From Sthenelais limicola (lineage: Eukaryota; Annelida; Polychaeta; Phyllodocida; Sigalionidae): a stretch of DNA of 64,000 nt. The stretch lies in contig OW804100.1 of assembly GCA_942159475.1 (NCBI GenBank), forward strand, positions 7,146,127-7,210,126. The letters run 5' to 3'. The position numbers were made by a program, and so were the translations under genes. Positions 38,501-51,215 of this stretch are shown piece after piece (positions within the stretch are counted from its first letter, which is position 1; each line of letters opens with the position of its first letter). Below the pieces are notes generated by a model. That model had not been told where the DNA came from. It saw only the letters and a list, made by a program, of their open reading frames with translations, and made no database searches.

Positions 38501-40589
38501 CGTAAATAGTTGGTCGAAAAAAAAGGTGGTCATCAAAAAGTTGGTCGAAAAAAAGGTGGTCGTAAAAAGTGGGTCGTAAAAAATTGGTCGAAATTTAGTT
38601 GGTCGAAATTTAGTTGGTCGTCAAAAAGGTGGTCGTCAAAAAGTTAGTCGTAAAAAGTGGGTCGTAAAAAATTGGTCGAAATTTAGTTGGTCGAAAAAAA
38701 AGGTGGTCGTCAAAAAGGTGGTCGTCAAAAAGGTGGTCGTAAAAAGTGGGTCGTAAAAATATGGTCGAAATTTAGTTGGTCGAAAAAAAAAGGTGGTCGT
38801 CCAAAAGTGGGTCGTAAATAGTTGGTCGAAAAAAAGGTGGTCGTAAAAAGTGGGTCGTAAAAAATTGGTCGAAATTTAGTTGGTCGAAAAAAAAGGTGGT
38901 CGTCAAAAAGGTGGTCGTCAAAAAGTTGGTCGTAAAAAGTGGGTCGTACAAAATTGGTCGAAATTTAGTTGGTCGTAAAAAGTGGGTCGTAAAAAATTGG
39001 TCGAAATTTAGTTGGTCGAAAAAAAAGGTGGTCGTCAAAAAGGTGGTCGTCAAAAAGTTAGTCGTAAAAAGTGGGTCGTACAAAATTGGTCGAAATTTAG
39101 TTGGTCGAAAAAAAAGGTGGTCGTCAAAAAGGTGGTCGTAAAAAGTGGGTCGTAAAAATATGGTCGAAATTTAGTTGGTCGAAAAAAAAAGGTGGTCGTC
39201 CAAAAGTGGGTCGTAAATAGTTGGTCGAAAAAAAGGTGGTCGTAAAAAGTGGGTCGTAAAAAATTGGTCGAAATTTAGTTGGTCGAAAAAAAAGGTGGTC
39301 GTCAAAAAGGTGGTCGTCAAAAAGTTGGTCGTAAAAAGTGGGTCGTACAAAATTGGTCGAAATTTAGTTGGTCGTAAAAAGTGGGTCGTAAAAAATTGGT
39401 CGAAATTTAGTTGGTCGAAAAAAAAGGTGGTCGTCAAAAAGGTGGTCGTCAAAAAGTTAGTCGTAAAAAGTGGGTCGTACAAAATTGGTCGAAATTTAGT
39501 TGGTCGAAAAAAAAGGTGGTCGTCAAAAAGGTGGTCGTCAAAAAGGTGGTCGTAAAAAGTGGGTCGTAAAAATATGGTCGAAATTTAGTTGGTCGAAAAA
39601 AAAAGGTGGTCGTCCAAAAGTGGGTCGTAAATAGTTGGTCGAAAAAAAGGTGGTCGTAAAAAGTGGGTCGTAAAAAATTGGTCGAAATTTAGTTGGTCGA
39701 AAAAAAAGGTGGTCGTCAAAAAGGTGGTCGTCAAAAAGTTGGTCGTAAAAAGTGGGTCGTACAAAATTGGTCGAAATTTAGTTGGTCGTAAAAAGTTGGT
39801 CGTAAAAAGTGGGTCGTACAAAATTGGTCGAAATTTAGTTGGTCGTAAAAAGTGGGTCGTAAAAAGTTGGTCGAAATTTAGTTGGTCGAAAAAAAAGGTG
39901 GTCGTCAAAAAGGTGGTCGTCAAAAAGTTAGTCGTAAAAAGTGGGTCGTACAAAATTGGTCGAAATTTAGTTGGTCGAAAAAAAAGGTGGTCGTCAAAAA
40001 GGTGGTCGTCAAAAAGGTGGTCGTAAAAAGTGGGTCGTAAAAATATGGTCGAAATTTAGTTGGTCGAAAAAAAAAGGTGGTCGTCCAAAAGTGGGTCGTA
40101 AATAGTTGGTCGAAAAAAAGGTGGTCGTAAAAAGTGGGTCGTAAAAAATTGGTCGAAATTTAGTTGGTCGAAAAAAAAGGTGGTCGTCAAAAAGGTGGTC
40201 GTCAAAAAGGTGGTCGTCAAAAAGTTGGTCGTAAAAAGTGGGTCGTACAAAATTGGTCGAAATTTAGTTGGTCGTAAAAAGTGGGTCGTAAAAAATTGGT
40301 CGAAATTTAGTTGGTCGAAAAAAAAGGTGGTCGTCAAAAAGGTGGTCGTAAAAAGTGGGTCGTAAAAATATGGTCGAAATTTAGTTGGTCGAAAAAAAAA
40401 GGTGGTCGTCCAAAAGTGGGTCGTAAATAGTTGGTCGAAAAAAAAGGTGGTCATCAAAAAGTTGGTCGAAAAAAAGGTGGTCGTAAAAAGTGGGTCGTAA
40501 AAAATTGGTCGAAATTTAGTTGGTCGAAAAAAAAGGTGGTCGTCAAAAAGGTGGTCGTAAAAAGTGGGTCGTAAAAATATGGTCGAAAT

Positions 40590-42156
40590 TTAGTTGGTCG
40601 AAAAAAAAAGGTGGTCGTCCAAAAGTGGGTCGTAAATAGTTGGTCGAAAAAAAGGTGGTCGTAAAAAGTGGGTCGTAAAAAATTGGTCGAAATTTAATTG
40701 GTCGAAAAAAAAGGTGGTCGTCAAAAAGGTGGTCGTCAAAAAGTTGGTCGTAAAAAGTGGGTCGTACAAAATTGGTCGAAATTTAGTTGGTCGTAAAAAG
40801 TGGGTCGTAAAAAGTGGGTCGTACAAAATTGGTCGAAATTTAGTTGGTCGTAAAAAGTGGGTCGTAAAAAATTGGTCGAAATTTAGTTGGTCGAAAAAAA
40901 AGGTGGTCGTCAAAAAGGTGGTCGTCAAAAAGTTAGTCGTAAAAAGTGGGTCGTACAAAATTGGTCGAAATTTAGTTGGTCGAAAAAAAAGGTGGTCGTC
41001 AAAAAGGTGGTCGTCAAAAAGGTGGTCGTAAAAAGTGGGTCGTAAAAATATGGTCGAAATTTAGTTGGTCGAAAAAAAAAGGTGGTCGTCCAAAAGTGGG
41101 TCGTAAATAGTTGGTCGAAAAAAAGGTGGTCGTAAAAAGTGGGTCGTAAAAAATTGGTCGAAATTTAGTTGGTCGAAAAAAAAGGTGGTCGTCAAAAAGG
41201 TGGTCGTCAAAAAGTTGGTCGTAAAAAGTGGGTCGTACAAAATTGGTCGAAATTTAGTTGGTCGTAAAAAGTGGGTCGTAAAAAATTGGTCGAAATTTAG
41301 TTGGTCGAAAAAAAAGGTGGTCGTCAAAAAGGTGGTCGTCAAAAAGTTAGTCGTAAAAAGTGGGTCGTACAAAATTGGTCGAAATTTAGTTGGTCGAAAA
41401 AAAAGGTGGTCGTCAAAAAGGTGGTCGTCAAAAAGGTGGTCGTAAAAAGTGGGTCGTACAAAATTGGTCGAAATTTAGTTGGTCGTAAAAAGTGGGTCGT
41501 AAAAAATTGGTCGAAATTTAGTTGGTCGAAAAAAAAGGTGGTCGTCAAAAAGGTGGTCGTCAAAAAGGTGGTCGTAAAAAGTGGGTCGTAAAAATATGGT
41601 CGAAATTTAGTTGGTCGAAAAAAAAAGGTGGTCTTCCAAAAGTGGGTCGTAAATAGTTGGTCGAAAAAAAAGGTGGTCATCAAAAAGTTGGTCGAAAAAA
41701 AAGTGGTCGTAAAAAGTGGGTCGTAAAAAATTGGTCGAAATTTAGTTGGTCGAAAAAAAGGGCGGTCGTCAAAAAGGTGGTCGTAAAAAGTGGGTCGTAA
41801 AAAATTGGTCGAAATTTAGTTGGTCGAAAAAAAAAGGTGGTCGTCCAAAAGTTGGTCGTAAATAGTTGGTCGAAAAAAAGGTGGTCGTAAAAAGTGGGTC
41901 GTAAAAAATTGGTCGAAATTTAGTTGGTCGAAAAAAAAAGGTGGTCGTCCAAAAGTGGGTCGTAAATAGTTGGTCGAAAAAAAGGTGGTCGTAAAAAGTG
42001 GGTCGTAAAAAATTGGTCGAAATTTAGTTGGTTGAAAAAAAAAGGTGGTCGTCAAAAAGGTGGTCGTAAAAAGTGGGTCGTAAAAATATGGTCGAAATTT
42101 AGTTGGTCGAAAAAAAAAGGTGGTCGTCCAAAAGTGGGTCGTAAATAGTTGGTCGA
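40590..42156 (+). repeat. Distant partner of the 5224-6790 satellite segment
   Basis: Its monomer order matches 5224-6790 at an offset of 35,366 bp, including the rare GTTGGTTGAAA at about 42029 and GGTCTTCC at about 41633. A private variant, AATTTAATTGG at about 40691, shows some divergence. The match stops near 42156, where the two contexts differ. Confidence 0.8.
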
Positions 42157-45100
42157 AAAAAAGGTGGTCGTAAAAAGTGGGTCGTACAAAATTGGTCGAA
42201 ATTTAGTTGGTCGTAAAAAGTGGGTCGTAAAAAGTGGGTCGTACAAAATTGGTCGAAATTTAGTTGGTCGTAAAAAGTGGGTCGTAAAAAATTGGTCGAA
42301 ATTTAGTTGGTCGAAAAAAAAGGTGGTCGTCAAAAAGGTGGTCGTCAAAAAGTTAGTCGTAAAAAGTGGGTCGTACAAAATTGGTCGAAATTTAGTTGGT
42401 CGAAAAAAAAGGTGGTCGTCAAAAAGGTGGTCATCAAAAAGTTGGTCGTAAAAAGTGGGTCGTACAAAATTGGTCGAAATTTAGTTGGTCGTAAAAAGTG
42501 GGTCGTAAAAAATTGGTCGAAATTTAGTTGGTCGAAAAAAAAGGTGGTCGTCAAAAAGGTGGTCGTCAAAAAGTTAGTCGTAAAAAGTTGGTCGTACAAA
42601 ATTGGTCGAAATTTAGTTGGTCGAAAAAAAAGGTGGTCGTCAAAAAGGTGGTCGTCAAAAAGGTGGTCGTAAAAAGTGGGTCGTAAAAATATGGTCGAAA
42701 TTTAGTTGGTCGAAAAAAAAAGGTGGTCGTCCAAAAGTGGGTCGTAAATAGTTGGTCGAAAAAAAAGTGGTCGTAAAAAGTGGGTCGTACAAAATTGGTC
42801 GAAATTTAGTTGGTCGAAAAAAAAGGTGGTCGTCAAAAAGGTGGTCGTCAAAAAGGTGGTCGTAAAAAGTGGGTCGTAAAAATATGGTCGAAATTTAGTT
42901 GGTCGAAAAAAAAAGGTGGTCGTCCAAAAGTGGGTCGTAAATAGTTGGTCGAAAAAAAAGGTGGTCATCAAAAAGTTGGTCGAAAAAAAGGTGGTCGTAA
43001 AAAGTGGGTCGTAAAAAATTGGTCGAAATTTAGTTGGTCGAAAAAAAAGGTGGTCGTCAAAAAGGTGGTCGTCAAAAAGTTGGTCGTAAAAAGTGGGTCG
43101 TACAAAATTGGTCGAAATTTAGTTGGTCGTAAAAAGTGGGTCGTAAAAAGTGGGTCGTACAAAATTGGTCGAAATTTAGTTGGTCGTAAAAAGTGGGTCG
43201 TAAAAAATTGGTCGAAATTTAGTTGGTCGAAAAAAAAGGTGGTCGTCAAAAAGGTGGTCGTCAAAAAGTTAGTCGTAAAAAGTGGGTCGTACAAAATTGG
43301 TCGAAATTTAGTTGGTCGAAAAAAAAGGTGGTCGTCAAAAAGGTGGTCGTCAAAAAGTTGGTCGTAAAAAGTGGGTCGTACAAAATTGGTCGAAATTTAG
43401 TTGGTCGTAAAAAGTGGGTCGTAAAAAATTGGTCGAAATTTAGTTGGTCGAAAAAAAAGGTGGTCGTCAAAAAGGTGGTCGTCAAAAAGTTAGTCGTAAA
43501 AAGTTGGTCGTACAAAATTGGTCGAAATTTAGTTGGTCGAAAAAAAAGGTGGTCGTCAAAAAGGTGGTCGTCAAAAAGGTGGTCGTAAAAAGTGGGTCGT
43601 AAAAATATGGTCGAAATTTAGTTGGTCGAAAAAAAAAGGTGGTCGTCCAAAAGTGGGTCGTAAATAGTTGGTCGAAAAAAAGGTGGTCGTAAAAAGTGGG
43701 TCGTACAAAATTGGTCGAAATTTAGTTGGTCGAAAAAAAAGGTGGTCGTCAAAAAGGTGGTCGTCAAAAAGGTGGTCGTAAAAAGTGGGTCGTAAAAATA
43801 TGGTCGAAATTTAGTTGGTCGAAAAAAAAAGGTGGTCGTCCAAAAGTGGGTCGTAAATAGTTGGTCGAAAAAAAAGGTGGTCATCAAAAAGTTGGTCGAA
43901 AAAAAGGTGGTCGTAGAAAGTGGGTCGTAAAAAATTGGTCGAAATTTAGTTGGTCGAAAAAAAAGGTGGTCGTCAAAAAGGTGGTCGTCAAAAAGGTGGT
44001 CGTAAAAAGTGGGTCGTAAAAATATGGTCGAAATTTAGTTGGTCGAAAAAAAAGGTGGTCGTCAAAAAGGTGGTCGTCAAAAAGGCGGTCGTCAAAAAGG
44101 TGGTCGTAAAAAGTGGGTCGTAAAAAATTGGTCGAAATTTAGTTGGTCGAAAAAAAAGGTGGTCGTCAAAAAGGTGGTCGTCAAAAAGTTGGTCGTAAAA
44201 AGTGGGTCGTACAAAATTGGTCGAAATTTAGTTGGTCGTAAAAAGTGGGTCGTAAAAAATTGGTCGAAATTTAGTTGGTCGAAAAAAAAGGTGGTCGTCA
44301 AAAAGGTGGTCGTCAAAAAGGTGGTCGTCAAAAAGTTAGTCGTAAAAAGTGGGTCGTACAAAATTGGTCGAAATTTAGTTGGTCGAAAAAAAAGGTGGTC
44401 GTCAAAAAGGTGGTCGTCAAAAAGGTGGTCGTAAAAAGTGGGTCGTAAAAATATGGTCGAAATTTAGTTGGTCGAAAAAAAAAGGTGGTCGTCCAAAAGT
44501 GGGTCGTAAATAGTTGGTCGAAAAAAAGGTGGTCGTAAAAAGTGGGTCGTAAAAAATTGGTCGAAATTTAGTTGGTCGAAAAAAAAGGTGGTCGTCAAAA
44601 AGGTGGTCGTCAAAAAGTTGGTCGTAAAAAGTGGGTCGTACAAAATTGGTCGAAATTTAGTTGGTCGTAAAAAGTGGGTCGTAAAAAATTGGTCGAAATT
44701 TAGTTGGTCGAAAAAAAAGGTGGTCGTCAAAAAGGTGGTCGTCAAAAAGTTAGTCGTAAAAAGTGGGTCGTACAAAATTGGTCGAAATTTAGTTGGTCGA
44801 AAAAAAAGGTGGTCGTCAAAAAGGTGGTCGTCAAAAAGTTGGTCGTAAAAAGTGAGTCGTAAAAAATTGGTCGAAATTTAGTTGGTCGAAAAAAAAGGTG
44901 GTCGTCAAAAAGGTGGTCGTCAAAAAGGTGGTCGTAAAAAGTGGGTCGTAAAAATATGGTCGAAATTTAGTTGGTCGAAAAAAAAAGGTGGTCGTCCAAA
45001 AGTGGGTCGTAAATAGTTGGTCGAAAAAAAGGTGGTCGTAAAAAGTGGGTCGTAAAAAATTGGTCGAAATTTAGTTGGTCGAAAAAAAAGGTGGTCGTCA

Positions 45101-45199
45101 AAAAGGTGGTCGTCAAAAAGTTGGTCGTAAAAAGTGGGTCGTACAAAATTGGTCGAAATTTAGTTGGTCGTAAAAAGTGGGTCGTAAAAAATTGGTCGA

Positions 45200-48100
45200 A
45201 AAAAAAGGTGGTCGTCAAAAAGGTGGTCGTCAAAAAGTTAGTCGTAAAAAGTGGGTCGTACAAAATTGGTCGAAATTTAGTTGGTCGAAAAAAAAGGTGG
45301 TCGTCAAAAAGGTGGTCGTCAAAAAGGTGGTCGTAAAAAGTGGGTCGTAAAAATATGGTCGAAATTTAGTTGGTCGAAAAAAAAAGGTGGTCGTCCAAAA
45401 GTGGGTCGTAAATAGTTGGTCGAAAAAAAAGGTGGTCATCAAAAAGTTGGTCGAAAAAAAGGTGGTCGTAAAAAGTGGGTCGTAAAAAATTGGTCGAAAT
45501 TTAGTTGGTCGAAAAAAAAGGTGGTCGTCAAAAAGGTGGTCGTAAAAAGTGGGTCGTAAAAAATTGGTCGAAATTTAGTTGGTCGAAAAAAAAAGGTGGT
45601 CGTCCAAAAGTTGGTCGTAAATAGTTGGTCGAAAAAAAGGTGGTCGTAAAAAGTGGGTCGTAAAAAATTGGTCGAAATTTAGTTGGTCGAAAAAAAAAGG
45701 TGGTCGTCCAAAAGTGGGTCGTAAATAGTTGGTCGAAAAAAAGGTGGTCGTAAAAAGTGGGTCGTAAAAAATTGGTCGAAATTTAGTTGGTCGAAAAAAA
45801 AGGTGGTCGTCAAAAAGGTGGTCGTAAAAAGTGGGTCGTAAAAATATGGTCGAAATTTAGTTGGTCGAAAAAAAAAGGTGGTCGTCCAAAAGTGGGTCGT
45901 AAATAGTTGGTCGAAAAAAAGGTGGTCGTAAAAAGTGGGTCGTAAAAAATTGGTCGAAATTTAGTTGGTCGAAAAAAAAGGTGGTCGTCAAAAAGGTGGT
46001 CGTCAAAAAGTTGGTCGTAAAAAGTGGGTCGTACAAAATTGGTCGAAATTTAGTTGGTCGTAAAAAGTGGGTCGTAAAAAATTGGTCGAAATTTAGTTGG
46101 TCGAAAAAAAAGGTGGTCGTCAAAAAGGTGGTCGTCAAAAAGTTAGTCGTAAAAAGTGGGTCGTACAAAATTGGTCGAAATTTAGTTGGTCGAAAAAAAA
46201 GGTGGTCGTCAAAAAGGTGGTCGTCAAAAAGGTGGTCGTAAAAAGTGGGTCGTAAAAATATGGTCGAAATTTAGTTGGTCGAAAAAAAAAGGTGGTCGTC
46301 CAAAAGTGGGTCGTAAATAGTTGGTCGAAAAAAAGGTGGTCGTAAAAAGTGGGTCGTAAAAAATTGGTCGAAATTTAGTTGGTCGAAAAAAAAGGTGGTC
46401 GTCAAAAAGGTGGTCGTCAAAAAGTTGGTCGTAAAAAGTGGGTCGTACAAAATTGGTCGAAATTTAGTTGGTCGTAAAAAGTGGGTCGTAAAAAATTGGT
46501 CGAAATTTAGTTGGTCGAAAAAAAAGGTGGTCGTAAATAGTTGGTCGAAAAAAAAGGTGGTCATCAAAAAGTTGGTCGAAAAAAAGGTGGTCGTAAAAAG
46601 TGGGTCGTAATAAATTGGTCGAAATTTAGTTGGTCGAAAAAAAAGGTGGTCGTCAAAAAGGTGGTCGTCAAAAAGGTGGTCGTAAAAAGTGGGTCGTAAA
46701 AATATGGTCGAAATTTAGTTGGTCGAAAAAAAAGGTGGTCGTCCAAAAGTGGGTCGTAAATAGTTGGTCGAAAAAAAGGTGGTCGTAAAAAGTGGGTCGT
46801 AAAAAATTGGTCGAAATTTAGTTGGTCGAAAAAAAAGGTGGTCGTCAAAAAGGTGGTCGACAAAAAGTTGGTCGTAAAAAGTGGGTCGTACAAAATTGGT
46901 CGAAATTTAGTTGGTCGTAAAAAGTGGGTCGTAAAAAATTGGTCGAAATTTAGTTGGTCGAAAAAAAAGGTGGTCGTCAAAAAGGTGGTCTTCAAAAAGG
47001 TGGTCGTAAAAAGTGGGTCGTAAAAATATGGTCGAAATTTAGTTGGTCGAAAAAAAAAGGTGGTCGTCCAAAAGTGGGTCGTAAATAGTTGGTCGAAAAA
47101 AAGGTGGTCGTAAAAAGTGGGTCGTAAAAAATTGGTCGAAATTTAGTTGGTCGAAAAAAAAAGGTGGTCGTCAAAAAGGTGGTCGACAAAAAGTTGGTCG
47201 TAAAAAGTGGGTCGTACAAAATTGGTCGAAATTTAGTTGGTCGTAAAAAGTGGGTCGTAAAAAATTGGTCGAAATTTAGTTGGTCGAAAAAAAAGGTGGT
47301 CGTCAAAAAGGTGGTCGTCAAAAAGGTGGTCGTAAAAAGTGGGTCGTAAAAATATGGTCGAAATTTAGTTGGTCGAAAAAAAAAGGTGGTCGTCCAAAAG
47401 TGGGTCGTAAATAGTTGGTCGAAAAAAAAGGTGGTCGTCAAAAAGTTGGTCGAAAAAAAGGTGGTCGTAAAAAGTGGGTCGTAAAAAATTGGTCGAAATT
47501 TAGTTGGTCGAAAAAAAAGGTGGTCGTCAAAAAGGTGGTCGTCAAAAAGTTGGTCGTAAAAAGTGGGTCGTAAAAAATTGGTCGAAATTTAGTTGGTCGG
47601 AAAAAAAAGGTGGTCGTCAAAAAGGTGGTCGTCAAAAAGTTGGTCGTAAAAAGTGGGTCGTACAAAATTGGTCGAAATTTAGTTGGTCGTAAAAAGTGGG
47701 TCGTAAAAAATTGGTCGAAATTTAGTTGGTCGAAAAAAAAGGTGGTCGTCAAAAAGGTGGTCGTCAAAAAGGTGGTCGTCAAAAAGGTGGTCGTAAAAAG
47801 TGGGTCGTAAAAATATGGTCGAAATTTAGTTGGTCGAAAAAAAAAGGTGGTCGTCCAAAAGTGGGTCGTAAATAGTTGGTCGAAAAAAAAGGTGGTCGTC
47901 AAAAAGTTGGTCGAAAAAAAGGTGGTCGTAAAAAGTGGGTCGTAAAAAATTGGTCGAAATTTAGTTGGTCGAAAAAAAAGGTGGTCGTCAAAAAGGTGGT
48001 CGTCAAAAAGTTGGTCGTAAAAAGTGGGTCGTAAAAAATTGGTCGAAATTTAGTTGGTCGAAAAAAAAAGGTGGTCGTCAAAAAGTGGGTCGTAAATAGT

Positions 48101-51100
48101 TGGTCGAAAAAAAAGGTGGTCGTCAAAAAGTTGGTCGAAAAAAAGGTGGTCGTAAAAAGTGGGTCGTAAAAAATTGGTCGAAATTTAGTTGGTCGAAAAA
48201 AAAGGTGGTCGTCAAAAAGTGGGTCGAAAAAAAGGTGGTCGTAAAAAGTGGGTCGTAAAAAATTGGTCGAAATTTAGTTGGTCGAAAAAAAAGGTGGTCG
48301 TCAAAAAGGTGGTCGTCAAAAAGTTAGTCGTAAAAAGTGGGTCGTACAAAATTGGTCGAAATTTAGTTGGTCGAAAAAAAAGGTGGTCGTCAAAAAGGTG
48401 GTCGTCAAAAAGGTGGTCGTAAAAAGTGGGTCGTAAAAATATGGTCGAAATTTAGTTGGTCGAAAAAAAAAGGTGGTCGTCCAAAAGTGGGTCGTAAATA
48501 GTTGGTCGAAAAAAAAGGTGGTCATCAAAAAGTTGGTCGAAAAAAAGGTGGTCGTAAAAAGTGGGTCGTAAAAAATTGGTCGAAATTTAGTTGGTCGAAA
48601 AAAAAGGTGGTCGTCAAAAAGGTGGTCGTAAAAAGTGGGTCGTAAAAAATTGGTCGAAATTTAGTTGGTCGAAAAAAAAAGGTGGTCGTCCAAAAGTTGG
48701 TCGTAAATAGTTGGTCGAAAAAAAGGTGGTCGTAAAAAGTGGGTCGTAAAAAATTGGTCGAAATTTAGTTGGTCGAAAAAAAAAGGTGGTCGTCCAAAAG
48801 TGGGTCGTAAATAGTTGGTCGAAAAAAAGGTGGTCGTAAAAAGTGGGTCGTAAAAAATTGGTCGAAATTTAGTTGGTCGAAAAAAAAGGTGGTCGTCAAA
48901 AAGGTGGTCGTAAAAAGTGGGTCGTAAAAATATGGTCGAAATTTAGTTGGTCGAAAAAAAAAGGTGGTCGTCCAAAAGTGGGTCGTAAATAGTTGGTCGA
49001 AAAAAAGGTGGTCGTAAAAAGTGGGTCGTAAAAAATTGGTCGAAATTTAGTTGGTCGAAAAAAAAGGTGGTCGTCAAAAAGGTGGTCGTCAAAAAGTTGG
49101 TCGTAAAAAGTGGGTCGTACAAAATTGGTCGAAATTTAGTTGGTCGTAAAAAGTGGGTCGTAAAAAATTGGTCGAAATTTAGTTGGTCGAAAAAAAAGGT
49201 GGTCGTCAAAAAGGTGGTCGTCAAAAAGTTAGTCGTAAAAAGTGGGTCGTACAAAATTGGTCGAAATTTAGTTGGTCGAAAAAAAAGGTGGTCGTCAAAA
49301 AGGTGGTCGTCAAAAAGGTGGTCGTAAAAAGTGGGTCGTAAAAATATGGTCGAAAATATGGTCGAAATTAAAAAATTGGTCGAAATTTAGTTGGTCGAAA
49401 AAAAAGGTGGTCGTCAAAAAGGTGGTCGTCAAAAAGTTGGTCGTAAAAAGTGGGTCGTACAAAATTGGTCGAAATTTAGTTGGTCGTAAAAAGTGGGTCG
49501 TAAAAAATTGGTCGAAATTTAGTTGGTCGAAAAAAAAGGTGGTCGTAAATAGTTGGTCGAAAAAAAAGGTGGTCATCAAAAAGTTGGTCGAAAAAAAGGT
49601 GGTCGTAAAAAGTGGGTCGTAATAAATTGGTCGAAATTTAGTTGGTCGAAAAAAAAGGTGGTCGTCAAAAAGGTGGTCGTCAAAAAGGTGGTCGTAAAAA
49701 GTGGGTCGTAAAAATATGGTCGAAATTTAGTTGGTCGAAAAAAAAGGTGGTCGTCCAAAAGTGGGTCGTAAATAGTTGGTCGAAAAAAAGGTGGTCGTAA
49801 AAAGTGGGTCGTAAAAAATTGGTCGAAATTTAGTTGGTCGAAAAAAAAGGTGGTCGTCAAAAAGGTGGTCGACAAAAAGTTGGTCGTAAAAAGTGGGTCG
49901 TACAAAATTGGTCGAAATTTAGTTGGTCGTAAAAAGTGGGTCGTAAAAAATTGGTCGAAATTTAGTTGGTCGAAAAAAAAGGTGGTCGTCAAAAAGGTGG
50001 TCTTCAAAAAGGTGGTCGTAAAAAGTGGGTCGTAAAAATATGGTCGAAATTTAGTTGGTCGAAAAAAAAAGGTGGTCGTCCAAAAGTGGGTCGTAAATAG
50101 TTGGTCGAAAAAAAGGTGGTCGTAAAAAGTGGGTCGTAAAAAATTGGTCGAAATTTAGTTGGTCGAAAAAAAAAGGTGGTCGTCAAAAAGGTGGTCGACA
50201 AAAAGTTGGTCGTAAAAAGTGGGTCGTACAAAATTGGTCGAAATTTAGTTGGTCGTAAAAAGTGGGTCGTAAAAAATTGGTCGAAATTTAGTTGGTCGAA
50301 AAAAAAGGTGGTCGTCAAAAAGGTGGTCGTCAAAAAGGTGGTCGTAAAAAGTGGGTCGTAAAAATATGGTCGAAATTTAGTTGGTCGAAAAAAAAAGGTG
50401 GTCGTCCAAAAGTGGGTCGTAAATAGTTGGTCGAAAAAAAAGGTGGTCGTCAAAAAGTTGGTCGAAAAAAAGGTGGTCGTAAAAAGTGGGTCGTAAAAAA
50501 TTGGTCGAAATTTAGTTGGTCGAAAAAAAAGGTGGTCGTCAAAAAGGTGGTCGTCAAAAAGTTGGTCGTAAAAAGTGGGTCGTAAAAAATTGGTCGAAAT
50601 TTAGTTGGTCGGAAAAAAAAGGTGGTCGTCAAAAAGGTGGTCGTCAAAAAGTTGGTCGTAAAAAGTGGGTCGTACAAAATTGGTCGAAATTTAGTTGGTC
50701 GTAAAAAGTGGGTCGTAAAAAATTGGTCGAAATTTAGTTGGTCGAAAAAAAAGGTGGTCGTCAAAAAGGTGGTCGTCAAAAAGGTGGTCGTCAAAAAGGT
50801 GGTCGTAAAAAGTGGGTCGTAAAAATATGGTCGAAATTTAGTTGGTCGAAAAAAAAAGGTGGTCGTCCAAAAGTGGGTCGTAAATAGTTGGTCGAAAAAA
50901 AAGGTGGTCGTCAAAAAGTTGGTCGAAAAAAAGGTGGTCGTAAAAAGTGGGTCGTAAAAAATTGGTCGAAATTTAGTTGGTCGAAAAAAAAGGTGGTCGT
51001 CAAAAAGGTGGTCGTCAAAAAGTTGGTCGTAAAAAGTGGGTCGTAAAAAATTGGTCGAAATTTAGTTGGTCGAAAAAAAAAGGTGGTCGTCAAAAAGTGG

Positions 51101-51215
51101 GTCGTAAATAGTTGGTCGAAAAAAAAGGTGGTCGTCAAAAAGTTGGTCGAAAAAAAGGTGGTCGTAAAAAGTGGGTCGTAAAAAATTGGTCGAAATTTAG
51201 TTGGTCGAAAAAAAA
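45200..51215 (+). repeat. Two tandem copies of a 3.0-kb satellite block
   Basis: Copy 1 is about 45200-48285 and copy 2 about 48286-51215. The shift is 3,086 bp in the left part and 3,012 bp in the right part. Copy 2 therefore lacks 74 bases, and an odd scar (ATATGGTCGAAAATATGG, then GAAATTAAAAAATTGG, 49342-49382) sits at the deletion. Shared rare variants are GGTCGACAAAAAG, GGTCTTCAAAAAGG and GTCGTAATAAATTGG. This is the last block before the array flips orientation. Confidence 0.85.
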
